A stretch of 64,000 bases of DNA from JALYUM01 sp036688685 (lineage in GTDB: Bacteria; Pseudomonadota; Gammaproteobacteria; Burkholderiales; Burkholderiaceae_D), in the NCBI RefSeq assembly GCF_036688685.1, contig NZ_JAQQPS010000022.1, forward strand, positions 39,973 through 103,972, written 5' to 3'. Within the stretch, counting starts at the first letter, position 1; each line of letters starts with the position of its first letter. Below the pieces are notes generated by a model that was not told where the DNA came from, searched no databases, and worked only from the letters and a program-made list of their open reading frames with translations. The position numbers were made by a program, and so were the translations under genes. Below are positions 17,969 to 27,106 of the stretch, in pieces.

Positions 17969-18394
17969 ATGCACAGCCTGACCCTCGATGCCACCAACCG
18001 TTATGATGTCGCCGCCCGTATTGCCGGCCCACGCTGGATCGTCGCGTGCCTGTGCGCCGCCTGGTGCGGCACCTGCGGCACTTACCGCGCCGCGTTCGAG
18101 GCGCTGGCGGCGCGCCATCCGGACAAGGACTTCCTCTGGATCGACATTGAAGACCAGGCCGACGTGGTCGGCGACCTCGATGTCGACAACTTCCCCACAC
18201 TGCTGATCCAGCACCAGGACACGGTCGCCTTCTTCGGCACGATGCTGCCCGATGCTGCGCTGGCCGACCGCCTGATCAAGGCGCAGGCGGCGCAGTCGGA
18301 CGCCGAACTGGCGCGCCTGGCCGTGTCCAGCGAAGAGCGGCGCGGCTGGCAGCGTGAGTGCAACCTGCGCACGCTGCTGCACGCCGCCGGCTAA
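17969..18394 (+). CDS. Thioredoxin family protein
   Basis: 141-residue cytoplasmic thioredoxin-fold protein. The redox site is AAWCGTCGTYR (WCGTC instead of WCGPC) and the cis-proline is in VDNFPTLLI. The fold spans about residues 1-105, followed by an additional helical tail. Divergent from tsaB with 91 bases between; its stop overlaps the stop of the GGDEF-EAL gene by four bases (convergent). Partner unknown. Confidence 0.88.
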   Translation: MHSLTLDATNRYDVAARIAGPRWIVACLCAAWCGTCGTYRAAFEALAARHPDKDFLWIDIEDQADVVGDLDVDNFPTLLIQHQDTVAFFGTMLPDAALADRLIKAQAAQSDAELARLAVSSEERRGWQRECNLRTLLHAAG

Positions 18395-21300
18395 ATCAGT
18401 ACCGTCCCCCACGCCTGCTGCAACTGGTCGGGCGGCACCGGGCGGCTGAAATAATAGCCCTGGGCGCGGTTGCAGCCATGGCGCAGCAGGAACGCCACCT
18501 GCTCGGCATTTTCCACCCCTTCCGCGATCACCGACAGGTTCATGCTTTTGCCAAGCTGGATGATGGCAACCGCAATTGCCTCGTCGTCGGCATTCGAGGC
18601 GATGTCCTTGATGAAGCTCTGGTCGATCTTCAGCGTCTGCACGGGTAGCTGTTTCAGGTAAGCCAGCGACGAATAGCCGGTGCCGAAATCGTCGATCGCC
18701 AGTTCGACGCCGATCGCATGCAGCTCATTGATCAGGATGAGCGCGTCGCCAGTATTCATGATCACCGATTCGGTCACCTCCAGCTGCAGGCGTTGCGGCG
18801 CCAGCCCGGTCTCCTGCAGGATCTGGCGCACCACGCCGGCGATCGAGCCGCGCTCGAACTGGCGCACCGACAGGTTGACGGCGATCTTCGGCACCACAAA
18901 ACCGCGCGCCTGCCAGCGCATCATCTGGCGGCACGCCTCGAACAGTACCCACTGACCCAGCTGGTTAATGAAGCCGGTTTCCTCGGCCAGCGGAATGAAG
19001 TGCACCGGCGCGACCTCGCCCAGCTCGGCGTTTTGCCAGCGCACCAGCGCTTCCGCGCCGATCAGACGGCCGCTGTCGATTTCCACCTGCGGCTGGTAAT
19101 CGAGATATACCTCGTCCCGTTCGATCGAGCGGCGCAGCAGCGCCTCGAGGCGCAGACGCTTGACGCCGTCGCCGGTCATCGAGGGCGCATAGAAACGGAA
19201 GTTGTTGCGCCCACGCGCCTTGGCCTGGTACATCGCCACATCGGCATTCCGGATCAGCATGTTCAGGTCGTCGGCATCGTCCGGGTACAGACTGATGCCG
19301 ACACTGCCAGTGACGAACAATTCATGTTCGGCCACCACGAACGGCTGCTCGAACATGGTCATCAGTTTTTCGGCCACCTGCGCCGCGCCAGGCTCGCCGG
19401 CCACGTTTTCGAGCAGGACGATGAATTCATCGCCACCCAGGCGCGCCAGCGTGTCGCCATGGCGCAAGCGGCGCGAGAGCGCCTGCGCGACCTTTTTCAG
19501 CAGCGCATCGCCGACGTGGTGCCCGAGCGTGTCGTTGACGTTCTTGAAGCGATCAAGATCGATGAACATCACGGCCAGCTGCTCGCCTTCGCGCGCGGCG
19601 CGGGTGAGCGCGTGCTGCAGGCGGTCGTGGAACAGCAGCCGGTTGGGCAGCGCCGTCAAGGGGTCGTGGTGGGCCATGTGGTCGAGCTTTTCCTTGGCTT
19701 CCTTGACCTGCGTGATATCGCTGAACACCCCGACGAAGTGCGTGATGACGTTCTCGCCGTCGCGCACCGCCGACACGGTCAACGCTTCGAGGTAGTGGGT
19801 GCTGTCCTTGCGGATGCGCCACAATTCGCCCTGCCAGAAACCGCTGGTATCGAGTTCGTCCCACAAAGCCGTATAAAACGCATCGTCGTGGCGGTCGGAC
19901 CGGACAATGGTCGCATCGCGCCCGAGCGCTTCCATTTCGCTGTAGCCCGTAATGTGCGTAAACGCCGGGTTGGTGGCGACGATGCGGCGCTGCGCATCGA
20001 CCACCATCACGCCGTCGGCGATCCGATCCAGCACGGTGGCGGACAGGCGCAGCTTTTCTTCGGCCACGCGACGCGCCGTGATGTCCGCGTACACCCAGAT
20101 CGAGCCGGCCGACGGCTTTGCCGGATCGACCGCGCGCCCGCTCGCCAGGCACCAGATCAGCGCACCATCGCTGCGCCGGTACTGGCGCTCCTCGCTGAAA
20201 TCCTGGCCCAGTACCAGCCGGCGGGCCTGGCGCGCAGCGACCTCGGCATACTCGCCCGGCGTGGCAAACACGATCGCCACCGAACTGCCCTCCAGCTCTG
20301 CGCTGGCGTAGCCAAACAGCTCATCGCAGCGGCGGTTGGTCGAAACGACCCGCTCGTCGCGCACGAACATCACGCCGAACATGACGTTTTCCAGGATGGC
20401 ATCCTGCTCGGCCAGCAGTGCGTCGATGCGCATTTCGCTGCGCTTGCGCTCGGAAATGTCGGTGATGATGCCATCGACCCGGTAGTGCGGGCTGCCCGGC
20501 AGGTCGTGCGGCTGGCCGTTTTCCATCAACCAGCGCTCAACGCCACCGGCGTCGATGATGCGGTATTCGAGCGCGTACGCCTGGCCCTCGGTGATCGCGG
20601 CACGCAATTCGCGCCGATGGCGGCGCCGGTCGGCGGGATGAATCAGGTCGGACCAGGCATCGGTCCCGTTGCGCATGAAGTGCGCGACCGAATAGCCGGT
20701 GATGTCAGCCAGCGCATCGCTGACGAAATCGATGGGGCCACCCGGTTGCGAACGGAACACCGCACCCGGCACCTGGCTGACAATGGTGCGGAACTGTTCT
20801 TCGTTGCGGTGGATATCGACAAACAGCTTGCGGATGGCGCTGCGCATCTGGTCCATCTGGCGGCCCAGGCGGCCCAGCTCATCGCCGCGCTCGAGCAGCA
20901 GCGGGGCATCGAACTGGCCGCGCGCCAGGGCCTCCGAGAACGCTTCGAGCTGGCGCAGCGGGGTTTGCAGGCGCAGTTTCAAAAACAACACGATCAGCAG
21001 CAGCGACACGCCCAGCTGGATGGCCAGCACCACCAGGTAGGTCGACTGGCGCACTTGCAGGTCATGGCGGATGCGCGCATCGTCCATGTCGATGGCAATG
21101 CGTCCGACCCATTCGCGCCGGAACACGATATCGCGTTCGGCGTGCGACAGCCTGGCCGTCGCGCGCGCGGCCGCGGCGGCAGGAGGCAGCGGCGCAGCCC
21201 GTACATCGATGATGGCAGTGTTCGAGGAATCGAGCACCCGCACCCGCTGCACGGCAGGGTCGCGCATGACCGAATCGACCAGCGCACGCGCCCCGTCGAT

Positions 21301-21537
21301 ATTCATGTTCCAGAGCGACTCCTGCATGCCGAACGCGAGCACCTCAGCGTTGCGCTGCAAGGCCTCGCCCAGCAGGCGCGCGGCAGACTGGCGCTCCTGC
21401 ATGACCAGCACATAACTGCCCACCATGGCCGGCACCAGCAGACCGGCCACGACCACCAGCAGCAGCGCCCCGAACATGGACTGGCCGTAGAGCGAGCTCA
21501 GTCTCGAGATCAGGGAGCGAATGTGGATGCGGAACAT
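18391..21537 (-). CDS. Membrane-bound PAS-GGDEF-EAL protein (c-di-GMP turnover)
   Basis: 1048 residues. Order of parts: transmembrane segment about 20-42, periplasmic sensor domain to about 160, second transmembrane segment (VVLAIQLGVSLLLIVLFLKL), HAMP linker, three PAS domains (about 245-615), GGDEF domain with intact ARLGGDEFIVLLE, and EAL domain with GAEALVRW, EVTESVIMN, DDFGTGYSSL and KIDQSFI. All catalytic motifs of both enzymes are present, so it could make or break c-di-GMP; which prevails cannot be told. Signal unknown. Confidence 0.93.
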   Translation of the reverse strand: MFRIHIRSLISRLSSLYGQSMFGALLLVVVAGLLVPAMVGSYVLVMQERQSAARLLGEALQRNAEVLAFGMQESLWNMNIDGARALVDSVMRDPAVQRVRVLDSSNTAIIDVRAAPLPPAAAAARATARLSHAERDIVFRREWVGRIAIDMDDARIRHDLQVRQSTYLVVLAIQLGVSLLLIVLFLKLRLQTPLRQLEAFSEALARGQFDAPLLLERGDELGRLGRQMDQMRSAIRKLFVDIHRNEEQFRTIVSQVPGAVFRSQPGGPIDFVSDALADITGYSVAHFMRNGTDAWSDLIHPADRRRHRRELRAAITEGQAYALEYRIIDAGGVERWLMENGQPHDLPGSPHYRVDGIITDISERKRSEMRIDALLAEQDAILENVMFGVMFVRDERVVSTNRRCDELFGYASAELEGSSVAIVFATPGEYAEVAARQARRLVLGQDFSEERQYRRSDGALIWCLASGRAVDPAKPSAGSIWVYADITARRVAEEKLRLSATVLDRIADGVMVVDAQRRIVATNPAFTHITGYSEMEALGRDATIVRSDRHDDAFYTALWDELDTSGFWQGELWRIRKDSTHYLEALTVSAVRDGENVITHFVGVFSDITQVKEAKEKLDHMAHHDPLTALPNRLLFHDRLQHALTRAAREGEQLAVMFIDLDRFKNVNDTLGHHVGDALLKKVAQALSRRLRHGDTLARLGGDEFIVLLENVAGEPGAAQVAEKLMTMFEQPFVVAEHELFVTGSVGISLYPDDADDLNMLIRNADVAMYQAKARGRNNFRFYAPSMTGDGVKRLRLEALLRRSIERDEVYLDYQPQVEIDSGRLIGAEALVRWQNAELGEVAPVHFIPLAEETGFINQLGQWVLFEACRQMMRWQARGFVVPKIAVNLSVRQFERGSIAGVVRQILQETGLAPQRLQLEVTESVIMNTGDALILINELHAIGVELAIDDFGTGYSSLAYLKQLPVQTLKIDQSFIKDIASNADDEAIAVAIIQLGKSMNLSVIAEGVENAEQVAFLLRHGCNRAQGYYFSRPVPPDQLQQAWGTVLI

Positions 21538-21698
21538 GCAGTGTCAGTACAAATGGCGTATCGCGGTGATTATGCACACAGACTTGCCGTGTGTCATCAC
21601 AATGTCAAGCAAAGTACGCCCGGCGTGCACATCGCACCACGCTGGCAGGGCTTGCCCAGGCTTGTTATGATGCTGCCACTTCAACCAAGGACTTCACC

Positions 21699-22208
21699 AT
21701 GACATTCTCGATGTATGCCGCCTCCGTGCCGGTCTTCCGCCAGATCCTGACCGCCCTGTCCGCCGTACTGGACAAGGCCGAAGCCCATGCCGCCGACAAA
21801 AAAATCGAACCGGCCGCACTGCTGCAGGCGCGTTTGTTCCCGGACATGTTCCCATTGGCGCGCCAGGTACAAGTGGCGGCAGATTTCGCCAAGGGCACCT
21901 GCGCCCGACTGGCCGGCGTCGACGTGCCGAAATACGACGATGTCGAGAGCACGTTCGCCGAATTGCGCGCGCGCATCGCCACCACCCTGGCATTCATCGC
22001 AACCCTGGACCAGGAAGCCATCGCCAGCAGCGCTGACCGCGCCATCACCACCGGCAGCGGCGAAAAAACCCGCCACTTCACCGGCCAGGAATACCTGCTG
22101 CACTACGCTTTCCCGCATTTCTTTTTCCATGCGACGACTGCGTACGACATCCTGCGCCACAACGGTGTGGAAGTGGGCAAGAAAGACTTTGTCGGCAGCT
22201 ACAAGTAA
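21699..22208 (+). CDS. DUF1993 family protein
   Basis: 169 residues, all-helical in appearance, from an ATG preceded by AAGGA at seven bases. Conserved family stretches are ARLFPDMFPLARQVQVAADF near residue 45 and HYAFPHFFFHATTAYDILRH near the end. The fold is thought to be DinB-like. Function unknown. Convergent with the DUF1289 gene, one base apart. Confidence 0.88.
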   Translation: MTFSMYAASVPVFRQILTALSAVLDKAEAHAADKKIEPAALLQARLFPDMFPLARQVQVAADFAKGTCARLAGVDVPKYDDVESTFAELRARIATTLAFIATLDQEAIASSADRAITTGSGEKTRHFTGQEYLLHYAFPHFFFHATTAYDILRHNGVEVGKKDFVGSYK

Positions 22209-22209
22209 A

Positions 22210-22422
22210 TTACTTGTTACGGCGCGGATAACCCTGGGCCAGGATCCGCGTCCACACCAGCTCCTTGTCGACATCCGACATGGCCACCCAGTGCGCCACT
22301 TCGACGACCGTGCGCCCGCAGCCGCGGCAAACGTCGTCGAAGGTGGTGGAACACACCGCCACACAGGGTGTGTCGGGACGCTCGACCGCCGGCTTGCACA
22401 CCTCGTCAGGCCGGTCCGACAT
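22210..22422 (-). CDS. DUF1289 family small cysteine-rich protein
   Basis: 70 residues with four clustered cysteines: TPCVAVCSTTFDDVCRGCGRT, followed by the family block EVAHWVAM. The cysteines suggest a small metal-binding fold. The start lies inside the end of the DUF1415 gene (17-base overlap), so the two are co-transcribed. Function unknown. Confidence 0.88.
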   Translation of the reverse strand: MSDRPDEVCKPAVERPDTPCVAVCSTTFDDVCRGCGRTVVEVAHWVAMSDVDKELVWTRILAQGYPRRNK

Positions 22423-22981
22423 GCAGCGCATCCCAGCCGTCATGGCCCAGCTTTTCCATCGTTGCAATATTCTTCTCGAAAATTTCTTCCGCTTCAGGAA
22501 AGGCGTCCACCGCGCGCTCGATGCTCTCTTCGCGTAGCAATTGCAGGATCGGGTAAGGCGAGCGGTTGGTGAAATTTTCGATATCGTTAATGTCGGTATC
22601 GGCAAACTGGTAGTCCGGGTGAAAACTGGCGACCTGCAACTCGCCTTCCAGGTCCATGTCTTCGAGCGCGGCATCGGCCACGTCGAGGAACTCGTTGTAG
22701 TCGAGGAAATCGGTGAGGACGAACGGGTGGATCAGCAAGGTGGTGTCGATGGTGCCCGCATCGGTATCGGACAGCATTTGCAGTTCATCCATCAACTGCT
22801 CCAGCAACGCTTCGGGCGTGGTGGCAGGCGACACCACATAGCGCACCTGCTCCTTGACGTAGACGGCCTTGGCAAACGGACACAGGTTCAGGCCGATGAC
22901 GGCATGCTCGACCCAGCGGCGGGTGGCGGCGACGATGGCGTCGTCGTCAAGGTTGGGGTTGGTCTTGCTGGTCTTGCTCAT
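22406..22981 (-). CDS. DUF1415 family protein
   Basis: 191 residues. Recognised by RRWVEHAVIGLNLCPFAKAV, TTLLIHPFVLTDFLDYNEFL and FHPDYQFAD followed by NRSPYPILQLLREESI, all typical of this widespread but uncharacterised family. The ATG at 22981 begins MSKTSKTNPNLDDD; the frame continues upstream without conserved sequence. Faces a 491-base gap with the lytic transglycosylase gene on the other side. Confidence 0.88.
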   Translation of the reverse strand: MSKTSKTNPNLDDDAIVAATRRWVEHAVIGLNLCPFAKAVYVKEQVRYVVSPATTPEALLEQLMDELQMLSDTDAGTIDTTLLIHPFVLTDFLDYNEFLDVADAALEDMDLEGELQVASFHPDYQFADTDINDIENFTNRSPYPILQLLREESIERAVDAFPEAEEIFEKNIATMEKLGHDGWDALHVGPA

Positions 22982-23472
22982 GTGGCACTCTCGAACGCTG
23001 TACAAAGCTAGATTGTACGCATTTCCATGCGCGCCTGGCCGGCTGGCGCACTTTTGCGCCAGCGCAGAGATGCACGGTGCGCAGCGGGTAAGGTCGAACT
23101 GCCACAGCATCCCGTGATGTTCGAACGACAAAATCGGCAAAGCGGTATTGATATGGAGCCATGTTTCTTGATCCAGAAAGACATGGCTGAGATCGCCTGT
23201 AAATTGGCAGCCTGATAATACCTTGGAGATCATACCCCCAGGGGTATATGCTCCAATTCAGGAATCACATTGAATAAACTTAATTTTTTGCGTTATACCC
23301 CTGCCATCCCTTGTTTTAATTGCAAATATATTGACAAAACACGTCGCAAATAATTTTTGTAACTGTGCTGACATATTTCTTGACGAGCCCAATAAGTGGT
23401 CCGTACACTCCGCTGAGTTAATCGAGGTCCGGCACGCAATTCATGTCAATTTGGACGCCACATTGGAGAGCC
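22982..23472. other. 491-base gap between DUF1415 and the lytic transglycosylase gene
   Basis: No convincing gene is present. The right half is AT-rich compared with the surroundings and carries a palindrome resembling a CsoR/RcnR operator (23232-23247), a partial second copy near 23293-23303, and a TTGACA at 23331. It probably holds the promoters of both divergent genes. Confidence 0.6.
23232..23247. promoter_or_regulatory. CsoR/RcnR-like operator palindrome
   Basis: ATACCCC-CA-GGGGTAT, two perfect 7-base arms with a 2-base centre, in the form known for metal- or formaldehyde-sensing CsoR-family repressors. A half-site-like TTATACCCCTG follows 60 bases downstream. No CsoR-family gene or metal exporter is near, so binding is a guess from the pattern. 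Confidence 0.35.
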
Positions 23473-24861
23473 ATGCACGCCACCATCCGCCCTACCCTGT
23501 CCCGCCTTGCCGGCGCCGCCGCACTGCTGGCCGCCACCACCGCACCCATGCTGGCCCAGGCCGCCGATCCGGCGCCAGGCAGCGTGATGCAGGCGTCGTC
23601 GAGCACCATCCTCGCGGCCCGTACGGCGCTTCCAGGCACGCCAGCGCTGAAAGCGGACGACTTCAAGGAGACGGATTTGTGGGGCCGGCTGCGCAGCGGC
23701 TACGCCATTCCTGACATCAATAACGACCTCGTCACCAAGCACACCCAGTACTACGCAAAAAGTCCCGACAACCTGGCCCGCATCTCCGGTCGCGCGTCGC
23801 TGTACCTGTATCACGTGGTGCAGGAACTGGAAAAACGCAATATGCCGACTGAACTGGCGCTGCTGCCGGTAATCGAATCGGCCTTCAATCCGCAAGCAAG
23901 TTCGCCAGTGAACGCCGCCGGCATCTGGCAGTTCATGCCGGCCACCGGGCGCGATTTCAGCCTGAAGCAAAACCTGTTCAAGGATGATCGGCGCGGCGTG
24001 CTGGCCTCGACTGATGCCGCCCTGACCTACCTGCAGCGCCTGTACACCATGTTCGGCGACTGGCAACTGGCCCTGGCCGCCTACAACTGGGGCGAAGGCA
24101 ATGTACAAAAAGCCATCAAGCGCAACCAGTCGCTGGGCAAGTCCACCGATTTCGAAAGCCTGGCCGAGCTGATGCCGGCCGAAACGCGCAACTACGTGCC
24201 GAAACTGCAGGCGGTCAAAAACATCATCGCCAACCCGAGCCAGTACGGCGTTACGCTGCCGGCCATCGACAACACCCCGTATTTCACCGCGGTCGACAAG
24301 ACCAGCGACATCGACCTGACCGTGGCCGCCCAGCTGGCCGAATTGTCGGTCGACGAATTCAAGGCGCTGAACCCGCAATTCAAGCGCCCGGTCATCACCG
24401 GCGACGAGCAGACCAAGATTTTGCTGCCAAAAGAAAACGCCGAGAAATTCCACCTGAACCTGGCGCAATGGGGCCACGCCCTGTCGAGCTGGACCACGCA
24501 TAAAATCGTTGGCGCGCGCGAAAGCATGTCGTCCCTGGCCCAGCGCCTGGGCACCACGCCCGAAGTGCTGCGCCAGGCCAACAACATCCCTGCCCAATCG
24601 CGCCTGAAAGTCGGCTCGACGATCCTGGTGCCGAAAGTATCGGCTTCAGTCGGCAACGATATTACCGATACCATCACCGACAATGCCACGGTCGCCTTCG
24701 AAGCCGACCGTCCGGAGCGCCGCAGCCGCAACGCCAATCTGACGCGCGCCCAGCGCATCAAGGCCAACGCCGCCGACGCGGTCGATGAAATCCGCAGTCG
24801 CGTCTCGCGCATCGGCAAGAAGAAGGAAGCAGCACGCGTGAATGGCCGCAAGCATCGCTGA
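23473..24861 (+). CDS. MltD-type membrane-bound lytic murein transglycosylase with LysM domain
   Basis: 462 residues. Cleaves peptidoglycan strands with formation of 1,6-anhydro ends. Signal peptide ends near AQAAD; the SLT domain has the catalytic Glu in LPVIESAFNPQASS, then AAGIWQFMPATGRD and LALAAYNWGEGNV. A LysM repeat follows (THKIVGARESMSSLAQRLG ... VGSTILVP), and the tail is basic. No lipobox is seen, unlike E. coli MltD. The ATG at 23473 has GGAGAG at a good distance and is preferred to one ten codons upstream. Confidence 0.93.
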   Translation: MHATIRPTLSRLAGAAALLAATTAPMLAQAADPAPGSVMQASSSTILAARTALPGTPALKADDFKETDLWGRLRSGYAIPDINNDLVTKHTQYYAKSPDNLARISGRASLYLYHVVQELEKRNMPTELALLPVIESAFNPQASSPVNAAGIWQFMPATGRDFSLKQNLFKDDRRGVLASTDAALTYLQRLYTMFGDWQLALAAYNWGEGNVQKAIKRNQSLGKSTDFESLAELMPAETRNYVPKLQAVKNIIANPSQYGVTLPAIDNTPYFTAVDKTSDIDLTVAAQLAELSVDEFKALNPQFKRPVITGDEQTKILLPKENAEKFHLNLAQWGHALSSWTTHKIVGARESMSSLAQRLGTTPEVLRQANNIPAQSRLKVGSTILVPKVSASVGNDITDTITDNATVAFEADRPERRSRNANLTRAQRIKANAADAVDEIRSRVSRIGKKKEAARVNGRKHR

Positions 24862-25278
24862 TCAAAACACGCATTGTTAAGCAATTGGCAGCGAATAAAA
24901 GACAACTCGCTGCCTCTCCTGCATTCCTCCGCACGAAATTCAGTTCGTCCTGTACAAACACAGTGAAACTACTGTATAGTCTCGTTTGTGCACTGCAATA
25001 AGCAACGGCGTCACCCGCCGACTCAATCAGCGCACCGCATTACCGCATTACTAAACCCGCAGTAAAAACCTAGCAGCTTCGCAAGCCCAGGCATATCCTC
25101 CGGATAGCCTCTATAAAGCCCTCCCGCCTTGTGTGTCGCACCTGACACCGTCCCGGCGCAAAGCTTTTGTGCCGAAATTTCTTTAGTTCTGAGTCATTTC
25201 GTTGTGTTGGTTGGCGTTGCTATTTTGCGCTCGCAGCTTTCGCTCGGGCGCTGATGTATACCGAAAGAAAAGAAAACA
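24862..25278 (+). other. 417-base gap holding a long leader of the DEAD-box helicase gene
   Basis: No open frame of note. A hairpin with an 8-bp stem (24887-24894 with 24907-24914) follows mltD but has no T run. A possible promoter, TGTACA (24951-24956) and TATAGT (24975-24980) with an 18-base spacer, would give a leader of nearly 300 nt. Such long leaders are common before cold-induced RNA helicase genes. Confidence 0.5.
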
Positions 25279-26676
25279 ATGACTTTTGAAGCCTTAGGCC
25301 TCCACGCGTCCATCGTACAAGCAGTGACCGACGCAGGTTACACCGTTCCTACCCCAGTCCAGGAGCAAGCCATTCCTGCTGGTATCGCCGGCCGCGACAT
25401 GCTCGTCTCGTCGCAAACCGGTTCAGGCAAGACTGCCGCATTCATGCTGCCTGCCCTGCACAAATTCGCCGTCGCCGAAATGTCGGACGCCGCCAAAGCT
25501 GCCGCGCAAGAAGCGCAGGCTGCCCGCACCCGTGGCGAGCGCCCACGTTTCAAAGCTGCCCAGCCAAAAATGCTGGTGCTGACCCCGACCCGCGAACTGG
25601 CCCTGCAAGTGACCAGCGCGACCGAAAAATACGGTACGCAAATCCGCCGCATCAAGGCTGTGTCGATCCTGGGTGGCATGCCTTACCCAAAACAGATGCA
25701 ACTGCTGGCCAAGAACCCTGAAATCCTGGTAGCCACCCCTGGCCGCCTGATCGATCACATGGAATCGGGCAAGATCGACTTCTCGCAACTCGAAATTCTG
25801 GTGCTGGACGAAGCCGACCGCATGCTGGACATGGGTTTCATCGACGACATCGAAAAAATCATCGCCGCCACCCCGGCCAACCGTCAAACGATGCTGTTCT
25901 CGGCAACCCTGGATGGCATGGTCGGCAATATGGCCCGCCGCATCACGACCGACCCGCAGATCATTCAGATCGCCAGCTCGTCGAGCCGTCACGAAAACAT
26001 CGTGCAGCGCGTCCACTTCGTCGACGACCTGTCGCACAAGAATCGCCTGCTCGACCACCTGCTGCGCGACGAAACGCTGGATCAGGCCGTGGTCTTCACC
26101 GCCACCAAGCGTGACGCCGACATGATCGCCGACCGCCTGAACATCGCCGGTTTCTCGGCTGCCGCCTTGCACGGCGACATGCACCAGGGCGCGCGTAACC
26201 GCACGCTCGACGGCCTGCGCCGCGGCAACGTCAAGGTACTGGTTGCCACCGACGTCGCAGCGCGCGGTATCGACGTGCCGAACATCACGCACGTCGTCAA
26301 CTACGACTTGCCGAAGTTCCCGGAAGATTACGTCCACCGCATCGGCCGTACCGGTCGTGCTGGCCGTAACGGCCTGGCGATTTCGCTGGTGAACCACGCC
26401 GAAAGCATGAACGTCAAGCGCATCGAGCGCTTCACCAAGCAATTGATTCCGGTGAATGTCGTCGAAGGTTTCGAGCCTAAGCGCTCGGCATCGGCACCGC
26501 GTTCGTCGACCCGCCCAGGCGGCTGGAAACCGGGCGACAACCGTTCGCCGGCTGCCAAGCCAGGCCAGCGCTCGTTCAGCAACCCGGCCGCACCACGCCG
26601 TGAAGCATCGGGCAGCGGCTACAAGGGTTCGCACCCACGTTCGACTGACGGCGCGCGCCGCACGTTTGGCGAATAA
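25279..26676 (+). CDS. DEAD-box ATP-dependent RNA helicase (RhlE-like)
   Basis: 465 residues. Motifs in order: Q motif TPVQEQAI, Walker A SQTGSGKT, PTRELAL, TPGR, DEAD in VLDEADRMLDMGF, SATLDG, ATDVAARGIDVPN and HRIGRTGRAGR. The C-terminal 75 residues are basic and rich in Ser, Pro, Gly and Arg, as in RhlE-like enzymes that act on ribosome assembly or mRNA decay. Long 5' leader upstream and a strong terminator downstream mark it as monocistronic. Confidence 0.93.
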   Translation: MTFEALGLHASIVQAVTDAGYTVPTPVQEQAIPAGIAGRDMLVSSQTGSGKTAAFMLPALHKFAVAEMSDAAKAAAQEAQAARTRGERPRFKAAQPKMLVLTPTRELALQVTSATEKYGTQIRRIKAVSILGGMPYPKQMQLLAKNPEILVATPGRLIDHMESGKIDFSQLEILVLDEADRMLDMGFIDDIEKIIAATPANRQTMLFSATLDGMVGNMARRITTDPQIIQIASSSSRHENIVQRVHFVDDLSHKNRLLDHLLRDETLDQAVVFTATKRDADMIADRLNIAGFSAAALHGDMHQGARNRTLDGLRRGNVKVLVATDVAARGIDVPNITHVVNYDLPKFPEDYVHRIGRTGRAGRNGLAISLVNHAESMNVKRIERFTKQLIPVNVVEGFEPKRSASAPRSSTRPGGWKPGDNRSPAAKPGQRSFSNPAAPRREASGSGYKGSHPRSTDGARRTFGE

Positions 26677-26695
26677 TCAGCTTGACTGAATAAAG

Positions 26696-26723
26696 AACGG
26701 CTGCCTCGGCAGCCGTTTTTTTT
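26696..26723 (+). terminator. Rho-independent terminator of the helicase gene
   Basis: A 10-bp perfect GC-rich stem (26696-26705 with 26708-26717) with a tight loop is followed by T at 26718-26723, 20 bases after the stop codon. Confidence 0.93.
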
Positions 26724-26733
26724 CGTCCCGACA

Positions 26734-27039
26734 CTAGCGGAAGTAGCCCAACTGGGCGATGCACATCATGGCCACGTCGACCACGCGCCGCTCGCCGCTC
26801 ATGAAATCGGCCGCCACCTTGTTGACGCAGCCATGCACATTGCGCGCCTTGTTGCGCGCCTCGATGGGGTCAGTAATATTGAGGATCTTGACGACGATGT
26901 CAGTCATGGTTGCCATCTGGTCGCGCGACGATTCGCCGCGCCACGAACGCAGGCTCTCGCCATGCAGGGCCGAGTTCGGTTCGAACTGGGCCGAGGCGGC
27001 GCCGCAGACCAGCAGGAGCAACAGCAGAACACAGCGCAT
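26734..27039 (-). CDS. Small secreted protein of unknown function
   Basis: 101 residues with a clear signal peptide (MRCVLLLLLLVCGAASAQ) and a mature part of about 80 residues holding two cysteines (VHGCVNKVAAD and AMMCIAQLG) that may form a disulfide. The ATG at 27039 has GGAG six bases upstream; another ATG four codons earlier lacks one. Convergent with the helicase gene. I do not recognise a family. Confidence 0.65.
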   Translation of the reverse strand: MRCVLLLLLLVCGAASAQFEPNSALHGESLRSWRGESSRDQMATMTDIVVKILNITDPIEARNKARNVHGCVNKVAADFMSGERRVVDVAMMCIAQLGYFR

Positions 27040-27106
27040 GGCGCACTCCACGAGGCTTGAGATACACCGAGCCTAGCGCGGTCGATGGCAGCGCCTTTGC
27101 GCCAGG

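Noticed and set aside
18718..21702. 994-codon open frame on the plus strand
   Set aside because: Antisense shadow of the GGDEF-EAL gene; no domain visible.
24887..24914. Hairpin after mltD as a Rho-independent terminator
   Set aside because: Good 8-bp stem but a 12-base loop and no T run; recorded only as part of the leader region.
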